From Hypericum androsaemum (taxonomy: Eukaryota > Streptophyta > Magnoliopsida > Malpighiales > Hypericaceae), in contig OZ023188.1 in the NCBI GenBank assembly GCA_963995505.1, positions 15,265,912 through 15,329,911 on the forward strand: 64,000 bases of DNA, in the 5' to 3' direction. This document shows, in pieces, positions 19,951 through 31,334 of the stretch. The translations under genes and the position numbers were made by a program. The number at the start of each line of letters is the position of its first letter. Positions within the stretch are counted from its first letter, which is position 1. Under the pieces are notes generated by a model. It saw only the letters and a list, made by a program, of their open reading frames with translations, did not search any database and was not told where the DNA came from.

Positions 19951-22900
19951 GAAAAGTTGAATTTAGTAGCATGACTATCACGAATTCTTATTTAAATACT
20001 ATGTGGTTTAAAATTCATAGAACCAGTCCAATTTTTTTCAATTTTTTTCACTTAAAAAATCCGTTGCCCGGTCCGGGAATTTTTATCCCAACAACGTCGT
20101 TTTGACACTTACATGAAGTGCCTGGTAGTGACTACAATTACTCAATACTGACATGATGAGTTGTTAAATTATCAAAATAGTACCAATTTTTTTTCTCTCA
20201 AATCTTCTCTCTCCCCTCTCTCTCTCCTCCCTTTCGGTCCTCAACATTGAGAGATGAAACGTGGCTGCCATTGAAGAACCTCTCGAAATTGAGGTTGAGG
20301 AGCTTTAACTTAGTTTTAACCAACCCAGAGTCCCACCAACCAGCCGGAGAACAACAACCATCTTCCGTGCCCACACCAACACACACATAACCATTCATGT
20401 TCATCAGAAACCCTTTTGTCAACATCAAGCAACACCCATCATTTTTGGTACCCCAAATAATGCACGCAAGTCAAAATACTTCAACCAAAAAGATTAGAAC
20501 TTTCTCCAATTTTTTTTAGGGGAATGTGTCTTAATAGCTTTTCATTAAGCAGTTGCATTACAAAAGATGAAAGCAAATACTTAGACATAGAAATTAGTAA
20601 AACATACACTAGACATAATATGATATGAACTAGATAGTGATATGGGCAGCGGAGCTGCGTGAGTGATAGCTGTGCGCTGTGAGATTTCGAGGCTTTGAAC
20701 CATGCCTTCTTCGCACCATGTTTATAGGAAATTGAAAGAATGAGATAAACTAAAAAAATACTTTTGTTATTATTTTGCTTGATTGAATAAACCCTAAGGA
20801 GTGTAGGCCTTATTTAACCAAACACTAAATAACTTGTGATACCCCGTAAATGATATGTTCTATCTGAAATGCTTAAGTGATTTAATTTGACTATTCATAT
20901 CAATAAGGTATACCTTCTTTTCTAGCACACATCTTGAGAGAACTCCAAGGTTAAACGGATTTGGCCGGGAGTATGATCAGGATGGGTGACCTCCTGAGAA
21001 ATTTTCGAGATGCGTGCGAGTGAGAATAAAGCACGCTTGAAAAGACCTGTGTTGGTCTGTGTTGACAGTCGGTCGAATCACGGGATGTTACATAACTAAT
21101 AGCATTAATTATATGCTAGCAACCTTACTAAATTCAAACTAACTAATGAAGTCTAACCTAACCTTAACACATAACAAATAGGGTGTATGATAACAACATT
21201 GGCCTCGTGGTGGAGGTGATGGTCGTGGACGAAAGCACAACTGAAATACTGCTGACCATAGTGGCAGCTAACATACGAACCATAAGTACAACTACATCGA
21301 GGATGCAAACTTACATAGATGAGCACTTTGATAAACACGAAGTGCTCATAGCAAAGAACCAAGGCCGGATAATATCAACCAAGACAGAATTGACCACGAG
21401 CCATAAAAAGGTTGACACCCTAATCCAGACATCCCTTAGGTCAATACCCGACTGAACCAAGCAAAAACATCCTTGCAAAAAACATAAAAGTACCAAAAAA
21501 GTAGAGACATAACACAATAACATAATAAACAAGTGCATAAAACTTGAACTTCAAACCAGAGGGACGGTTTATAGTGATCAACCCCTCCGGTACTCAAGAG
21601 GGGCTGGGTCTAGCTCGCCGTAAGTTAAGCAAGGAGGTCCAGACGACCCCGAGTGAAGGTAAAGAGGGGGAAGATGACAGCCTGGGCTAGAGGGACTTCT
21701 ATAGGCTACGGTGGGAAAGCTTCTACAACTTAAACAAGAGGAGGCTTCGGCATACTAGGTGAGTAATAGCGAATCGACAGACCTGAGAGTGGCTAAAAAG
21801 GGAGGACTTTGACTACCAGAGAGCGCGGTAGGTTGGACGACAACTACAAGTTGTCGCCTTAAGGGGTGGTCACAGACGATAAGATCTGTGGGTAATCAAG
21901 TGGCCTTCGAGGAGAGAGAGAGCCCACAGAAGAGAAAAAGACATCGTGGCACACCCGGAGCGAGAGGTGGCAGGAGGATGTTGGAGATGAGGTGGATGTG
22001 GAAATGAGGGGGCGTGGGGAGAGGGAGAGATGAGGAAGGGGAAAGTTGAGAATGGGTTGGGCGACAGTAGATTTCAGTGAAAAGGACTCTCACAGGGAGA
22101 GAGAGTTTTTAGAGAGAGGAAACTAAGAGAGGAATTAATGAACTTTCTCCAACTGGAAGGCAAAATAACCCAAGTAAAGAGAACCCAGATGAGAGAATGG
22201 ACTGGAGATTGGTAATTCGAATTTTCAATTTTCCCAAAAAGTAAAATGTGCATATGAACTTTTGGTACCCTTCATCGAGATTGAACTACTTCACGATGGT
22301 TTGTACCATCGCAATTAAGTTTCGGTGGAAAGAAACCACTCGTGATGTCGTCCCCGATGAGTACATTTGTGTCACGGTGTCATTTTGGTCGACCCGCTCT
22401 CACACCCCTCTAGGCCAATGTTGAAGACATGATGAGGATGACGTGCCCCTTCTGACTCCCATATCGAAGAAGGAGGTGGCAACAGAGTCCAGGGTCTTCC
22501 ATAAACCAGGAGAGATGAATATCGGTGGTGGCATTGATCAAGGGGCATATTCTTGACCCTCTTGCTCTTAATAAAGTTTTTCATCCTCTCACCCCTACTT
22601 GCATTGTCATCGCCCTCCTCTCCTCTTTGGCTGCCTTGGTTTCTTGTTGGGTTTATTAAAATCTCATTGTTGTGTGATTTATTTGAGATGGGAAATTGAA
22701 TTTTCTGAATTTTTGGTGTTTGGTTTTGGGTGTTGTGCTTGTTGGAAGAGGAGCATGGCATAGAGCGGTGGAGGTTGAAGATGGTGAGTTGAAGATGAAT
22801 ATGGCATTGGAAGAAGAGGGAGAATTTTTTCAAAAAAAGAATATAGAGAATGAGATAAGGAATTTTTCAAAATATTATAAACAAATTTGGTACTATTTTG

Positions 22901-23126
22901 TAATTTATCTACTTTTATGTCAATATCAAGTAATTCCAGTCACTACAACCCGGGCACTCTACGTAGGCATAAAAATGATGTTGTTTGGAAAATAATTCTC
23001 GGATCGTACACTCGATCCTCTAAATGATAAAAATTGAAAAAAGTTGGACCGGTTCTATGAGTTTTTAGACTACAAAGTATCCAAGTGAGAATTTTTTATA
23101 CCACTGGATACTAAAGTGTACTTTTT
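19951..23126. mobile_element. 3.2-kb non-autonomous element with ~240-bp inverted termini
   Basis: 19951-20190 matches the complement of 22880-23126 with many substitutions. Anchors are 'tcatagaaccagtccaa' near 20013 against 'ttggaccggttctatga' near 23046, and AGTGACTACAATTACT near 20127 against AGTAATTCCAGTCACT near 22927. The tip (GAAAAGTTGAATTTAGTA) resembles the tip of the TCC-core elements (GAAAAGTCCACTTTAGTA), so they may be distant relatives. The interior holds a solo Cassandra LTR and GA/CT-rich sequence (20190-20230, 21900-22140), but no transposase. Short open frames inside match nothing I know. Target duplication not resolved. Confidence 0.7.
20835..21092 (+). mobile_element. Solo LTR of a Cassandra TRIM carrying a 5S rRNA-like segment
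   Basis: The segment begins TGTGATACCCCGTAAATG and ends CGGGATGTTACA, the paired ends of Cassandra LTRs, and is 258 bp long. It is flanked by perfect 5-bp duplications TAACT (20830-20834 and 21093-21097). Bases 20938-20999 resemble the 3' half of 5S rRNA with its internal promoter (GAACTCCAAGGTTAAAC, GGATGGGTGACCTCCTG). No internal region or second LTR is present, so it is a solo LTR left by recombination. It sits inside the 3.2-kb inverted-repeat element. Confidence 0.92.
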
Positions 23127-23275
23127 AAAAAAATTTAACTAATTTTTCAGGACCACTCCATGGTTATGTATAAACTAAGTTTCTTTTGCTTATTACTTAA
23201 ATTATATTCATGTCTGATTTTAGAGGTGACACATAGGGCAATCACAAAACCACACATAGCCATCACACACCGCTG

Positions 23276-26200
23276 TTGATGGACCGACTGCCAGACCCCG
23301 ATACAGTCTCACCTAATCGGGCCAGCCCTTACCCATCAAACATGGACGTGAGGCACAAGGAGCAATTATTGAGTGCCCTCTCTTCCCTCATGAAGTTACT
23401 ATCGCGAGACTTAACAAAGGACGTGACCATCTCCAGAGGGATCACTCTACTTGTGGCCACATTTGTCGAGGGTGGTGGCGTGTCCAATGGAATGCTAAAG
23501 GATCTTGGCCAACATGTAGTCGAGTCATGCAACACGCCAACTGATCTGGTGGATGATAACCCTTGGGATCTGACTCTTTTAGACCCTAAAGATATCTCTA
23601 GTATATCTATTATGAGGTCTCTTATACGCAAAACAAACCCCGAGGGGATGGAGCATGAAATGGAAAGTGAAGTACATGGGCAACATGTACTAGCAAATGC
23701 TTTGGAGGTTGGTATCGTCGGGTCGCACCAGCACATTAGAGGTCTTATAGTGCATGATAAGCATGAAGGAGGAAAGAAGGTGGCTCAATTGAGTGGGTCT
23801 TTTGCGGCTGCAGTTTATTCCTCACACAACCCTTTTGAAGGGCATCGCATATCTTCGGAACCGATATTGAAGGGTGATCACTTTTTGATGGTAATCGACG
23901 GGAGTTATCATGCAAAAAGGTCGACAGAGTGTGTAAGGCTTTCATTTATAGAGAGGCTGGTGCTACTGAAGGGGACTGCGCCTCACTCGCTGAGTAAACT
24001 GTGTAGTCATCTGCTAAAGCTTTAGCAAACTGAGGTGACATCACATATGTTGCCTAATGTATCTTCTCCTTTCACTTTTTGTTAGAGGGGGGATTACAAT
24101 CATATATGGCAGCAATCCACTTGAAGATTATGCCCGATTATGATCTTATTGTAGCCTTGGGTAAGTGATTTTATGACAAAAAAGCTACATTCGTCAGTGG
24201 CCAAGGTTTAGGTAAAATTGACTAGGTTGAGTCCAGAGCATGTTCACTCACTTATTGTTTTAGGCTTGCCTAAAGTTGTTGAAGTCCAATCTAAATAGAC
24301 TATGATATGTTGAACTTGAGCTATGGTCATGTTTTTCACGTATTGTAGAGATGGATTTGGGAACAGGTCTTCAGGAGAATGTTATGCTTGAGGAACTTGG
24401 GAAAAGCTCTTGGGTAGGAGTGACATATGTGCAGCTTCTGAAGTTTTGTTTGTTGTGCAAGTTTATTGGACATTCTTTATTCAATTACAAGAAAGTTCAA
24501 ACGGACACGTTGGTGTCGACTATGATGAATGGCCGAAATGAGGCAGCGGGGTGATATAAAATCTAAGTAGTACTCATATGTTGATTTTAAGTGTCAATCT
24601 GACCAAGTTTAAGAGCATGTGCAAAGCACTTCAACTCAGCGGGCTGATTTTCAAGCTTATTTGAGAAAGTTGAACTTAAGTGATTTTGTTAAAGTTTATT
24701 ATTCAAGAGGCATAAAATTCACATGAAATTGGAGCATTAATCCATGTCCAAGAAGGACATTCCAGCAGCATAGATTTAAGATATTGTTTTCTTCTAATTA
24801 AGATTTTATTTAGGAAATTTAGTTTCAACTGTTAGTTTTGGTTAGGAAGTTATATTTCACCAACTTTTGGCTTATTTAGGATTGTTTGTCATATTTTTTG
24901 CCTTCCCAAAAGGCTTAGATCTGATTCTTTTTAATTTCTCTTTCCATCCAAACTTTTGACCTATTTAGGAATTGTTTTGATTAGGAATCTCTTTGTAATA
25001 TTGAGCTTATTTATAGAGGCTTATACAATGAGAATAATAAGTATAATTTGGATATAAAAATGTGGACTTTGCTCTCTTGGTTCTTCAAAACTGTTCGAAC
25101 ACAGCGGAGTGATTCTGTTGTGTTCACCTTTGACTTATCAAGTGGATCTACATAATCGTTTGTGGCTTCTTTACCAAATTGAGATTTTTGTTTCTCTACA
25201 GTAGCGGGTCAAGGTTCTTCATACCGAGGTTCTTGTAAAGGCGTAAGCAACTGGTTAAGATTTCTACTAATCTGAATGTAGAATATCTAACTTTCGCATG
25301 GATCCTTAACGGGATTCATATCATGGGGGCTAAAGGTCGTGTTTATCACCGTGGGGTATGCTGTAAGTCTCGTGCAAGGGCACAGGGGAAAGAGAGGTGA
25401 ACTTACAGGCAGATACTGGTTTGCAAGGCAAGGGAAAGACGATTGTTATAAGGAGTGAGCTCTAGGGCGCCGAGGTTTTCCAAGGAGGTGGCAGTGATTG
25501 GTACGTCAAATATATTTGATGGATTCGGCGAGGAGGAGGATGATTCGGTGGGGGCGGTCCTCTCTCAAAGTTTCGAGCGTCAATTGGTGTTGTCAAATGA
25601 CCTAGAGTAGGATCAGGGCTAGGATCCCAAATTACAGGTGGAGGTTTTGGTGCCGGTAGGAAAGGAGGCGTCAGTTTCAGAGGGGCGATATAAATAGGTG
25701 TCGCGGGATTGTCAGATTCGAGGGTTCAGAGGACCATGGGCCAGCGGGATGACAATGCTCATACAACAATAACTTTATTATCGGGGAGAGGTGGTTTCGG
25801 TCACATGTGGGGATAGTTTGTTTGAGCATGGTCGTATGGACGAGATGCTAGTATGGGAGCCTTTCCGGGGCTTGCCTTTGGTGCCATTTCAGGAGGCGAC
25901 AAGGGTTAGCGATTCTTTGGGGCATGAGGTTGTTTGAGGACATGAGGGGCTGGATGTGGGTAAAGAGATGGATGTATTGGGAGAGATGGGAGATAGCCAT
26001 GGCATCGAGGTGCTAATTTTGAAGGGGTTGACTACTTGATAGGCTTGATGTTGTGGACTCTGTCGACGATACTAGTATACAGACAATGGCGTTACTATCA
26101 GGTCAGAAATGGGGGAACTTAGCAGAGGAGGAGCAGCCTACTGCATCGCACAAGTAGCCAACCAGGAAGAGATCAAAAAGAGTTTTGATCCGTAAGAAAT

Positions 26201-26280
26201 GGGGTCAGCTAGGAGGTCAGGAATGGCAGCCTAACCGGGAAGAATTGTATAGTGCCTTTTAGTTAGTTTAGGAGTAGGAT
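23276..26280 (+). pseudogene. LINE ORF1 remnant (DUF4283-like plus zinc knuckle)
   Basis: An open stretch of 249 codons (23276-24025) ends with GDHFLMVIDG and CVRLSFIERLVLLKG, a pattern seen at the start of the nucleic-acid-binding DUF4283 domain of plant LINE ORF1. Broken frames follow to 24350, and at about 24430-24500 a decayed CCHC knuckle is readable (FCLLCKFIGHSLFNY, last Cys now Tyr). A G-rich, acidic tail-like region (25440-26280) is also degenerate. Between 24560 and 25440 the sequence is AT-rich and unlike ORF1; it contains TTATTTATAG near 25009 and could be an inserted LTR, but its ends were not found. No reverse transcriptase is present. Confidence 0.6.
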
Positions 26281-26284
26281 ATGA

Positions 26285-27535
26285 CTGTAATTTTCTTTAC
26301 TTTTCTTTTTTTATTTCTAATAAAACTATATTTAGTTAAAAACAAATCTATGTGTGATTTTGAGAGTCGGTTGCTTAATCTCTATAATCATATCAATCAT
26401 TCATCAGGCCAAAATTGTTTATATAAATAAAAACACACACATATATATATCGACTCCCTAACCAAATCTTCAAGGTACATACGTTTTTTCCCCATGGTAT
26501 TCAAATTTTAAATGAAAATGAGTAGACAACAATTTCTTATATCGATTAAGAAATTAATTAATTTTTGGAGCATAGACCATATGGAAAATATCCCTTTTTT
26601 TACTCAGAATTTGAAAACTTCATACCGGTAATAGACACAGTACATGCAATAAAGGCTGAAAATTGCTGAGTCAAGCCTAATAAAAAAATTATCTTGGTCT
26701 ATTAAATAACCATGATCCTGGAATTAACGAGAGGGCCAAGATCAATTTAATGGATACACATCACAAGGAAATTTTGAATGCGAACAAATCATCTCGGATT
26801 TTTTTTTAAAATAAATATTATACTTAGTTATAATTTCAGAAATTGAATCCATCACTTGCTTAAAGTTAAACAATCTTATGTTGTTGGGCCAAATTATCTC
26901 CGATTAGGATGGCAAATAAGATATATACACGATTACTTGTTGTAAATTTTAGACAATATATTTAATCATCGTGGTAGATTTTATTCACGGTGTTCTCACA
27001 AATATCTATCAAAAAGACAAACGTAATTTCTTGTACTTTTTTTTTTGTCTTGCAGCATTTGTAATTATTTTGTGGTGCATGTGTTATTCGTACTGTTACA
27101 ATATTTTTTTTAGGAACAGTACTGTTACAATAATTGATCTCGAGAGTGAGGTGATAACTGATAAGTGCGGCGTCGCTAGTTTGGCATATTAGAAGTGATG
27201 TGTAATGGGTCGTAGAAGTGATTTTTCGTACGGTAGACGGAAATCCATCAATCGCTAATTTTCCAGCTGCAGGCACGTTTTCCACCGACCGTCCAAAGAA
27301 TGGAGAGATCCACCGAACCTTCATCCCAGATTAGTCCGACGAAGTTTTTTTGGTAAATTAGTCCGATGAAATTTCACTACGAATAAAAGAGCACTCATTC
27401 TAAAAAAAAATATTTGAGTATCCATCACAACAATCATTTGGAGATTTAAGACACAAGACAGAACTATATATCTATTAAATAATATAGAACTATATAATAT
27501 TTCCAGGGTGCAAATCACCCACCAATTCCAACAAA
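26285..27535. other. AT-rich spacer
   Basis: No gene, repeat unit or RNA could be supported in this 1.25-kb stretch. Open frames are short and AT-driven. Confidence 0.6.
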
Positions 27536-27544
27536 AAAAAATAA

Positions 27545-28482
27545 GAGAAAAGTCCACTTTAGTACCCTGTGGTATCGCCCAAAATCACTTTAGTACTCTG
27601 TGGTAAAAAACTGACCAATCGAGTCATACTTATTCCAATTAACATCAAAAAGGTCCTCGGGCAGCTGCCCGGACCCGCCCGAACGCTGCCCGGACTACGT
27701 GGCCAGCCACGTCACCAAAACTTGATGACGTGGCGCCACGTGGATAACCATCTTCTTCCCTCTCTTCCTCTCCTTCTCCTCCTCCTCCTCCTCCTCCTCC
27801 TCCGCCTCCTCCTCCACTTCGTCCTCCTCCTCCTCGTCCTCCTCCTCCTCCTCCACTTCGTCCTCCTCCTCCTCCGCCTCGTCCTCCTCCTCCTCCACTT
27901 CGTCGTCGTCCTCCTCCTCCTCCTCCTCCTCCTCCGCCTCCTCCTCCACTTCGTCGTCCTCCTCCTCCTCTTCTCCTCCTCCTCCTCCTCCACTTCGTCC
28001 TCCTCGTCCTCCTCCTCCTCCTCCACTTCGTCCTCCTCCGCCTCCTCCTCCTCCTCCTCCGCCTCGTCCTCCTCCACTTCGTCCTCCTCCTCCTCCTCCG
28101 CCTCCTCCTCCACTTCGTCGTCCTCCTCCTCCTCCACTTCGTCCTCCTCGTCCTCCTCCTCCTCCTCTACTTCGTCCTCCTCCTCCTCCTCCTCTGCCTC
28201 CTCCTCCTCCTCCACTTCGTCCTCCTCCTCCTCCTCCTCCTCTTCTCCTCCTCCTCATCCTCCTCCTCCTCCTCCACGTGGCACCACGTCATCAAGTTTT
28301 GGTGACGTGGCTGGCCACATAGTCTGGGCAGCGTTCGGGCAGGTCTGGGCAGCTCCGGGCAGCTGCCCGAGGACCTTTTTGATGTTAATTGGAATAAGTA
28401 TGACTCGATTGGTCGGTTTTTTACCACAGGGTACTAAAGTAATTTTGGGCGATACCACAGGGTACTAAAGTAGACTTTTCCC
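27545..28482. mobile_element. Foldback-type element with (TCC)n core, copy 1
   Basis: Inverted arms of about 210 bp (27545-27760 and 28268-28482) match nearly base for base: GAGAAAAGTCCACTTTAGTA on the left and its complement on the right, then GGGCAGCTGCCCG and TGACGTGGC blocks in both. A perfect 9-bp duplication AAAAAATAA flanks it (27536-27544, 28483-28491), as for Mutator-like elements. The core (about 27775-28270) is (TCC)n interrupted by ACTTCGTCC units. Long open frames in the core, rich in Ser, Leu, Glu or Gly, come from the triplet repeat and are not genes. Confidence 0.93.
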
Positions 28483-28527
28483 AAAAAATAATATAATATT
28501 TGGTCGTATAAGATGAATATAAGTTGT

Positions 28528-28594
28528 TGTAGACGAATATTTAGTGCCAGATTTTGTAGACGAATATTTAGTGCCAGATTTTGTAGACGAATCA
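28528..28594. repeat. 28-bp tandem repeat, 2.4 copies
   Basis: The unit TGTAGACGAATATTTAGTGC plus CAGATTTT occurs at 28528-28555 and 28556-28583, followed by a partial TGTAGACGAAT. Confidence 0.95.
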
Positions 28595-28773
28595 CAGCCC
28601 CTCACTGCTGTTTCTTCTGCCCCGTCTTTGCCTCCTGTTGCGGTCTCGGTGGTTAAGAAGGTCAGCAAGCGGTGTTCTTTTCAGTCGACCTTGACGTGCT
28701 CGAGTTGACGTATTAGAAAACTCACGCATAAAGTCGCTCTCTTAAGCATCCCTCGTTGCAGATCCCAAAGATT

Positions 28774-29386
28774 TGGAGATGGCAAAAATACGCATACTCC
28801 ATGGGCCAGATCCTACTCTTACCCCATGGGTCGAGGGTTTGTTGACTTTGACTGAGTCTAGAATAGGGTATGGGTATAGGTCCACTTTTAGAGGTGGGGT
28901 ATAGGGTAGAGTATGAATCCTATGAATTTCTACCATACTCTTACATTTTTACCCTACTTTGAACCCTACTCTGACTAGACTCTCATTAGACCCTAATTAG
29001 ATCTATTTATCTTCATTTTTTACTTATAATTTGCGATAGAGTTCTCAAATATTCTGAAATATATTTCATGATATCGACTCCAAAATTTGAGGTACATATT
29101 ATTCTAATTTTTTTATTGATATACTATATATTTCATGATTAATCTTCGCATATTCATTGTGATTTATTTGAATCATACATATAATTATGTTTAAAAATAT
29201 CAAAAATATAGTGCATTTAATTCAAGGGTCGGATCCTGCAGACCTTGCGGACCCTAAGGGTAAGGGTATGGGTCTAATAATAAAATTTATCGAGGGTCGA
29301 GAGTAGGATATGGGTCCAACTCTCCAAACTAGGGTATGTGTAGGGTCCTACCGATACCCTACCCGCCCTACCCATCGCCATCCTTA
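28774..29386. mobile_element. hAT-type MITE rich in TAGGGTA/TACCCTA motifs
   Basis: Ends TGGAGATGGC and GCCATCCTTA are inverted (GATGGC tip, common in plant hAT elements). Flanks CAAAGATT (28766-28773) and CAAAGATC (29387-29394) form an 8-bp duplication with one change. The interior has many TAGGGTA/TACCCTA motifs and no coding frame. Its position splits a LINE-like tail that resumes at 29395. Confidence 0.75.
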
Positions 29387-29394
29387 CAAAGATC

Positions 29395-29726
29395 AAGTCC
29401 CCATTGAAGCCATTGTCGGTTCTTTGTCTTGGCTCGATGTTAACTGCTTTGGAGACGAACGATAAAGCTCTTTAGGAGGTGATATCAACCGAGGCGTGGC
29501 GGCTCGCGATTGCCGATGGCTTCTCTTAGAAAGAAGACACCTTTCTTGTCCTCCAAGCGATTAAGGATGTGGCGTGTGACTCGGAGCCAAATTGATCTTT
29601 CGACCTTTCTTGATAGGTTTGTTTGCTCTGTTTTTGGTATTTTCTCGGTCTTATTTCTCGACCTTTGACACTCTTTTGGAATAGTACTCAAATTATGGTG
29701 AATGATACTTTACTTATAAAAAAGTG
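29395..29726 (+). repeat. Probable LINE 3' tail
   Basis: The stretch ends ATGATACTTTACTTATAAAA (about 29703-29722), a form seen at other LINE 3' ends in this window (near 59190). The upstream sequence is degenerate; 28590-28765 may be its continuation on the far side of the hAT MITE. Confidence 0.35.
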
Positions 29727-29729
29727 AAT

Positions 29730-31330
29730 ATAAATTATTTTTTAGGATGAATATAAGTTGTTTTTTAGGGGTGAATTAATAAATGAATTTAACTTGCTAA
29801 AAAGCCAATTCTACATATATTTTGTTTGAAATCTACAAATTTTATCGCATACATTTATTGCCCCATAAATGTGAAATTTTGGCCCCGAGAGGGCACCTTA
29901 AATATCGAATCAACAAGTTGATGTACGGATAAGAACAAAACAAAAAAAACTCGTACTGAAAATGTACTAGAAAAGAACGGTCGTAATTGCTGGTGGAGAG
30001 CAAGAAACCAAATGCCGTAAGAGCATGCATCCATTAGGCTGTATCAATCAATTGCCAATAACAAATTACTCTTTTCAATGCTCGATGCTCTTTCCTGCAA
30101 CAATTTTTTTCATTGGATTTTGTCATTATGAATTTTAACGAAGTTGTAGTTGTTAGTTAGAAAATATATTTTTCTAGATCGATAATACGAAACTCTCAAT
30201 TAGTCATTACCTATAAACATGAAATCATACGCAAAAATTCAATAGACGGATATCTATATTTTGAAAGGTAATTGACGGCTATGAAATGCCTCAAAAAAAT
30301 ATCAGGTACATGTCCTACCGTGAACCAAAAAGGGCCATCACCAGCTCACATGTGAGCTGGAAGCATACTTATCACTTCTCTTCCAAACAAAAAGACAATT
30401 ATCTTTCCACCGCTATTAATATTATGGTGCACTGGTACGGACGTCTCTTTAGAGGAACAATATCTCAAAAATCCCAATCACCTGGACCGTTCAATCTCAT
30501 ATGGACCAATAATATTTTTATTAAGAATCGAATGTTGTATTCGTAAGACTTTAAATCAAGATTGTGTTAATTAAATCAAAAAAAATTCCACTTGTAGCCA
30601 TTCCGAATAAATCCGACAACCTTTGAGAGAGGGTGAAGCGTATAATAGTTGGCCGGATTAAATTAGAAAAATGGATTAGCGAAACCGCGAGGAGGTGAAG
30701 CGCGTGGGTTGTGACTATGTATTGAGATTGAGACACGGACGGTTCCTATGTGCGTGTGAGTCAGCGTCAACAAGGAAACGCAGCCCACAAGACAGCAAAT
30801 AGAATAGTATTTAATAGAAATTCAGGACAACCAAAAGGTGGAAAAATCACAAATTGGTACATGTTATATTTGTTGAATAAAGTGATAAGAGATTCAGATT
30901 TTTAAACAAGGGTCTATGTTGAAAATTTGCTAATGTGAAAATTACTCAACTTTGTTAATGTAGAAATCATCGCTAAAGAAAGTCGTCTCTGTAACTTTAT
31001 ATTCAATAATATCCAGTTATGAAATTAATCGTTATCCACAAATTTTACAGTATAAATTAGGAAATTATTCTTAATTATTTAAATCAATTTTATTCAAGTG
31101 TTGTAAATATTTTTTAAAGGTGTTCATTTATTAGCATAGATCTGAACGAATATTACAAATTTTAAAAAAAATCACCCAAAAAGACAATGGCTTATATCAA
31201 GTTTTCATGACAAAAAAATCAATAAATTTTGAATCCATCATCAGTTTTGTAAATCTAAGTTTTATATATGATTTTTTTATAATATAATGGTTAAAAATTA
31301 GAAATAGATATTTTTTGGTTGCAGGGACAA
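29730..31330. other. AT-rich spacer with one 20-bp palindrome
   Basis: No gene is supported. A perfect palindrome CCAGCTCACATGTGAGCTGG lies at 30341-30360. Confidence 0.6.
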
Positions 31331-31334
31331 TTAT

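Noticed and set aside
20938..20999. 5S rRNA gene
   Set aside because: Only the 3' half-like portion is present, it is diverged, and it lies within a solo Cassandra LTR with a TAACT duplication.
21550..21900. rRNA-like or structured RNA because of GC-rich, purine-rich sequence
   Set aside because: No match to rRNA, tRNA or snRNA landmarks; left as unassigned interior of the 3.2-kb element.
23276..24025. Novel 249-residue host gene
   Set aside because: Its C-terminal pattern and the downstream degenerate zinc knuckle fit LINE ORF1; no introns or promoter evident.
24560..25440. Solo LTR
   Set aside because: TATA-like and TGTTG motifs are present, but no matching ends or target duplication could be read.
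27569..28468. Long open frames (up to about 300 codons) rich in Leu/Ser, Gly/Arg or Glu
   Set aside because: They arise from (TCC)n/(GGA)n read in several frames on both strands inside a foldback transposon; no domain or codon bias.
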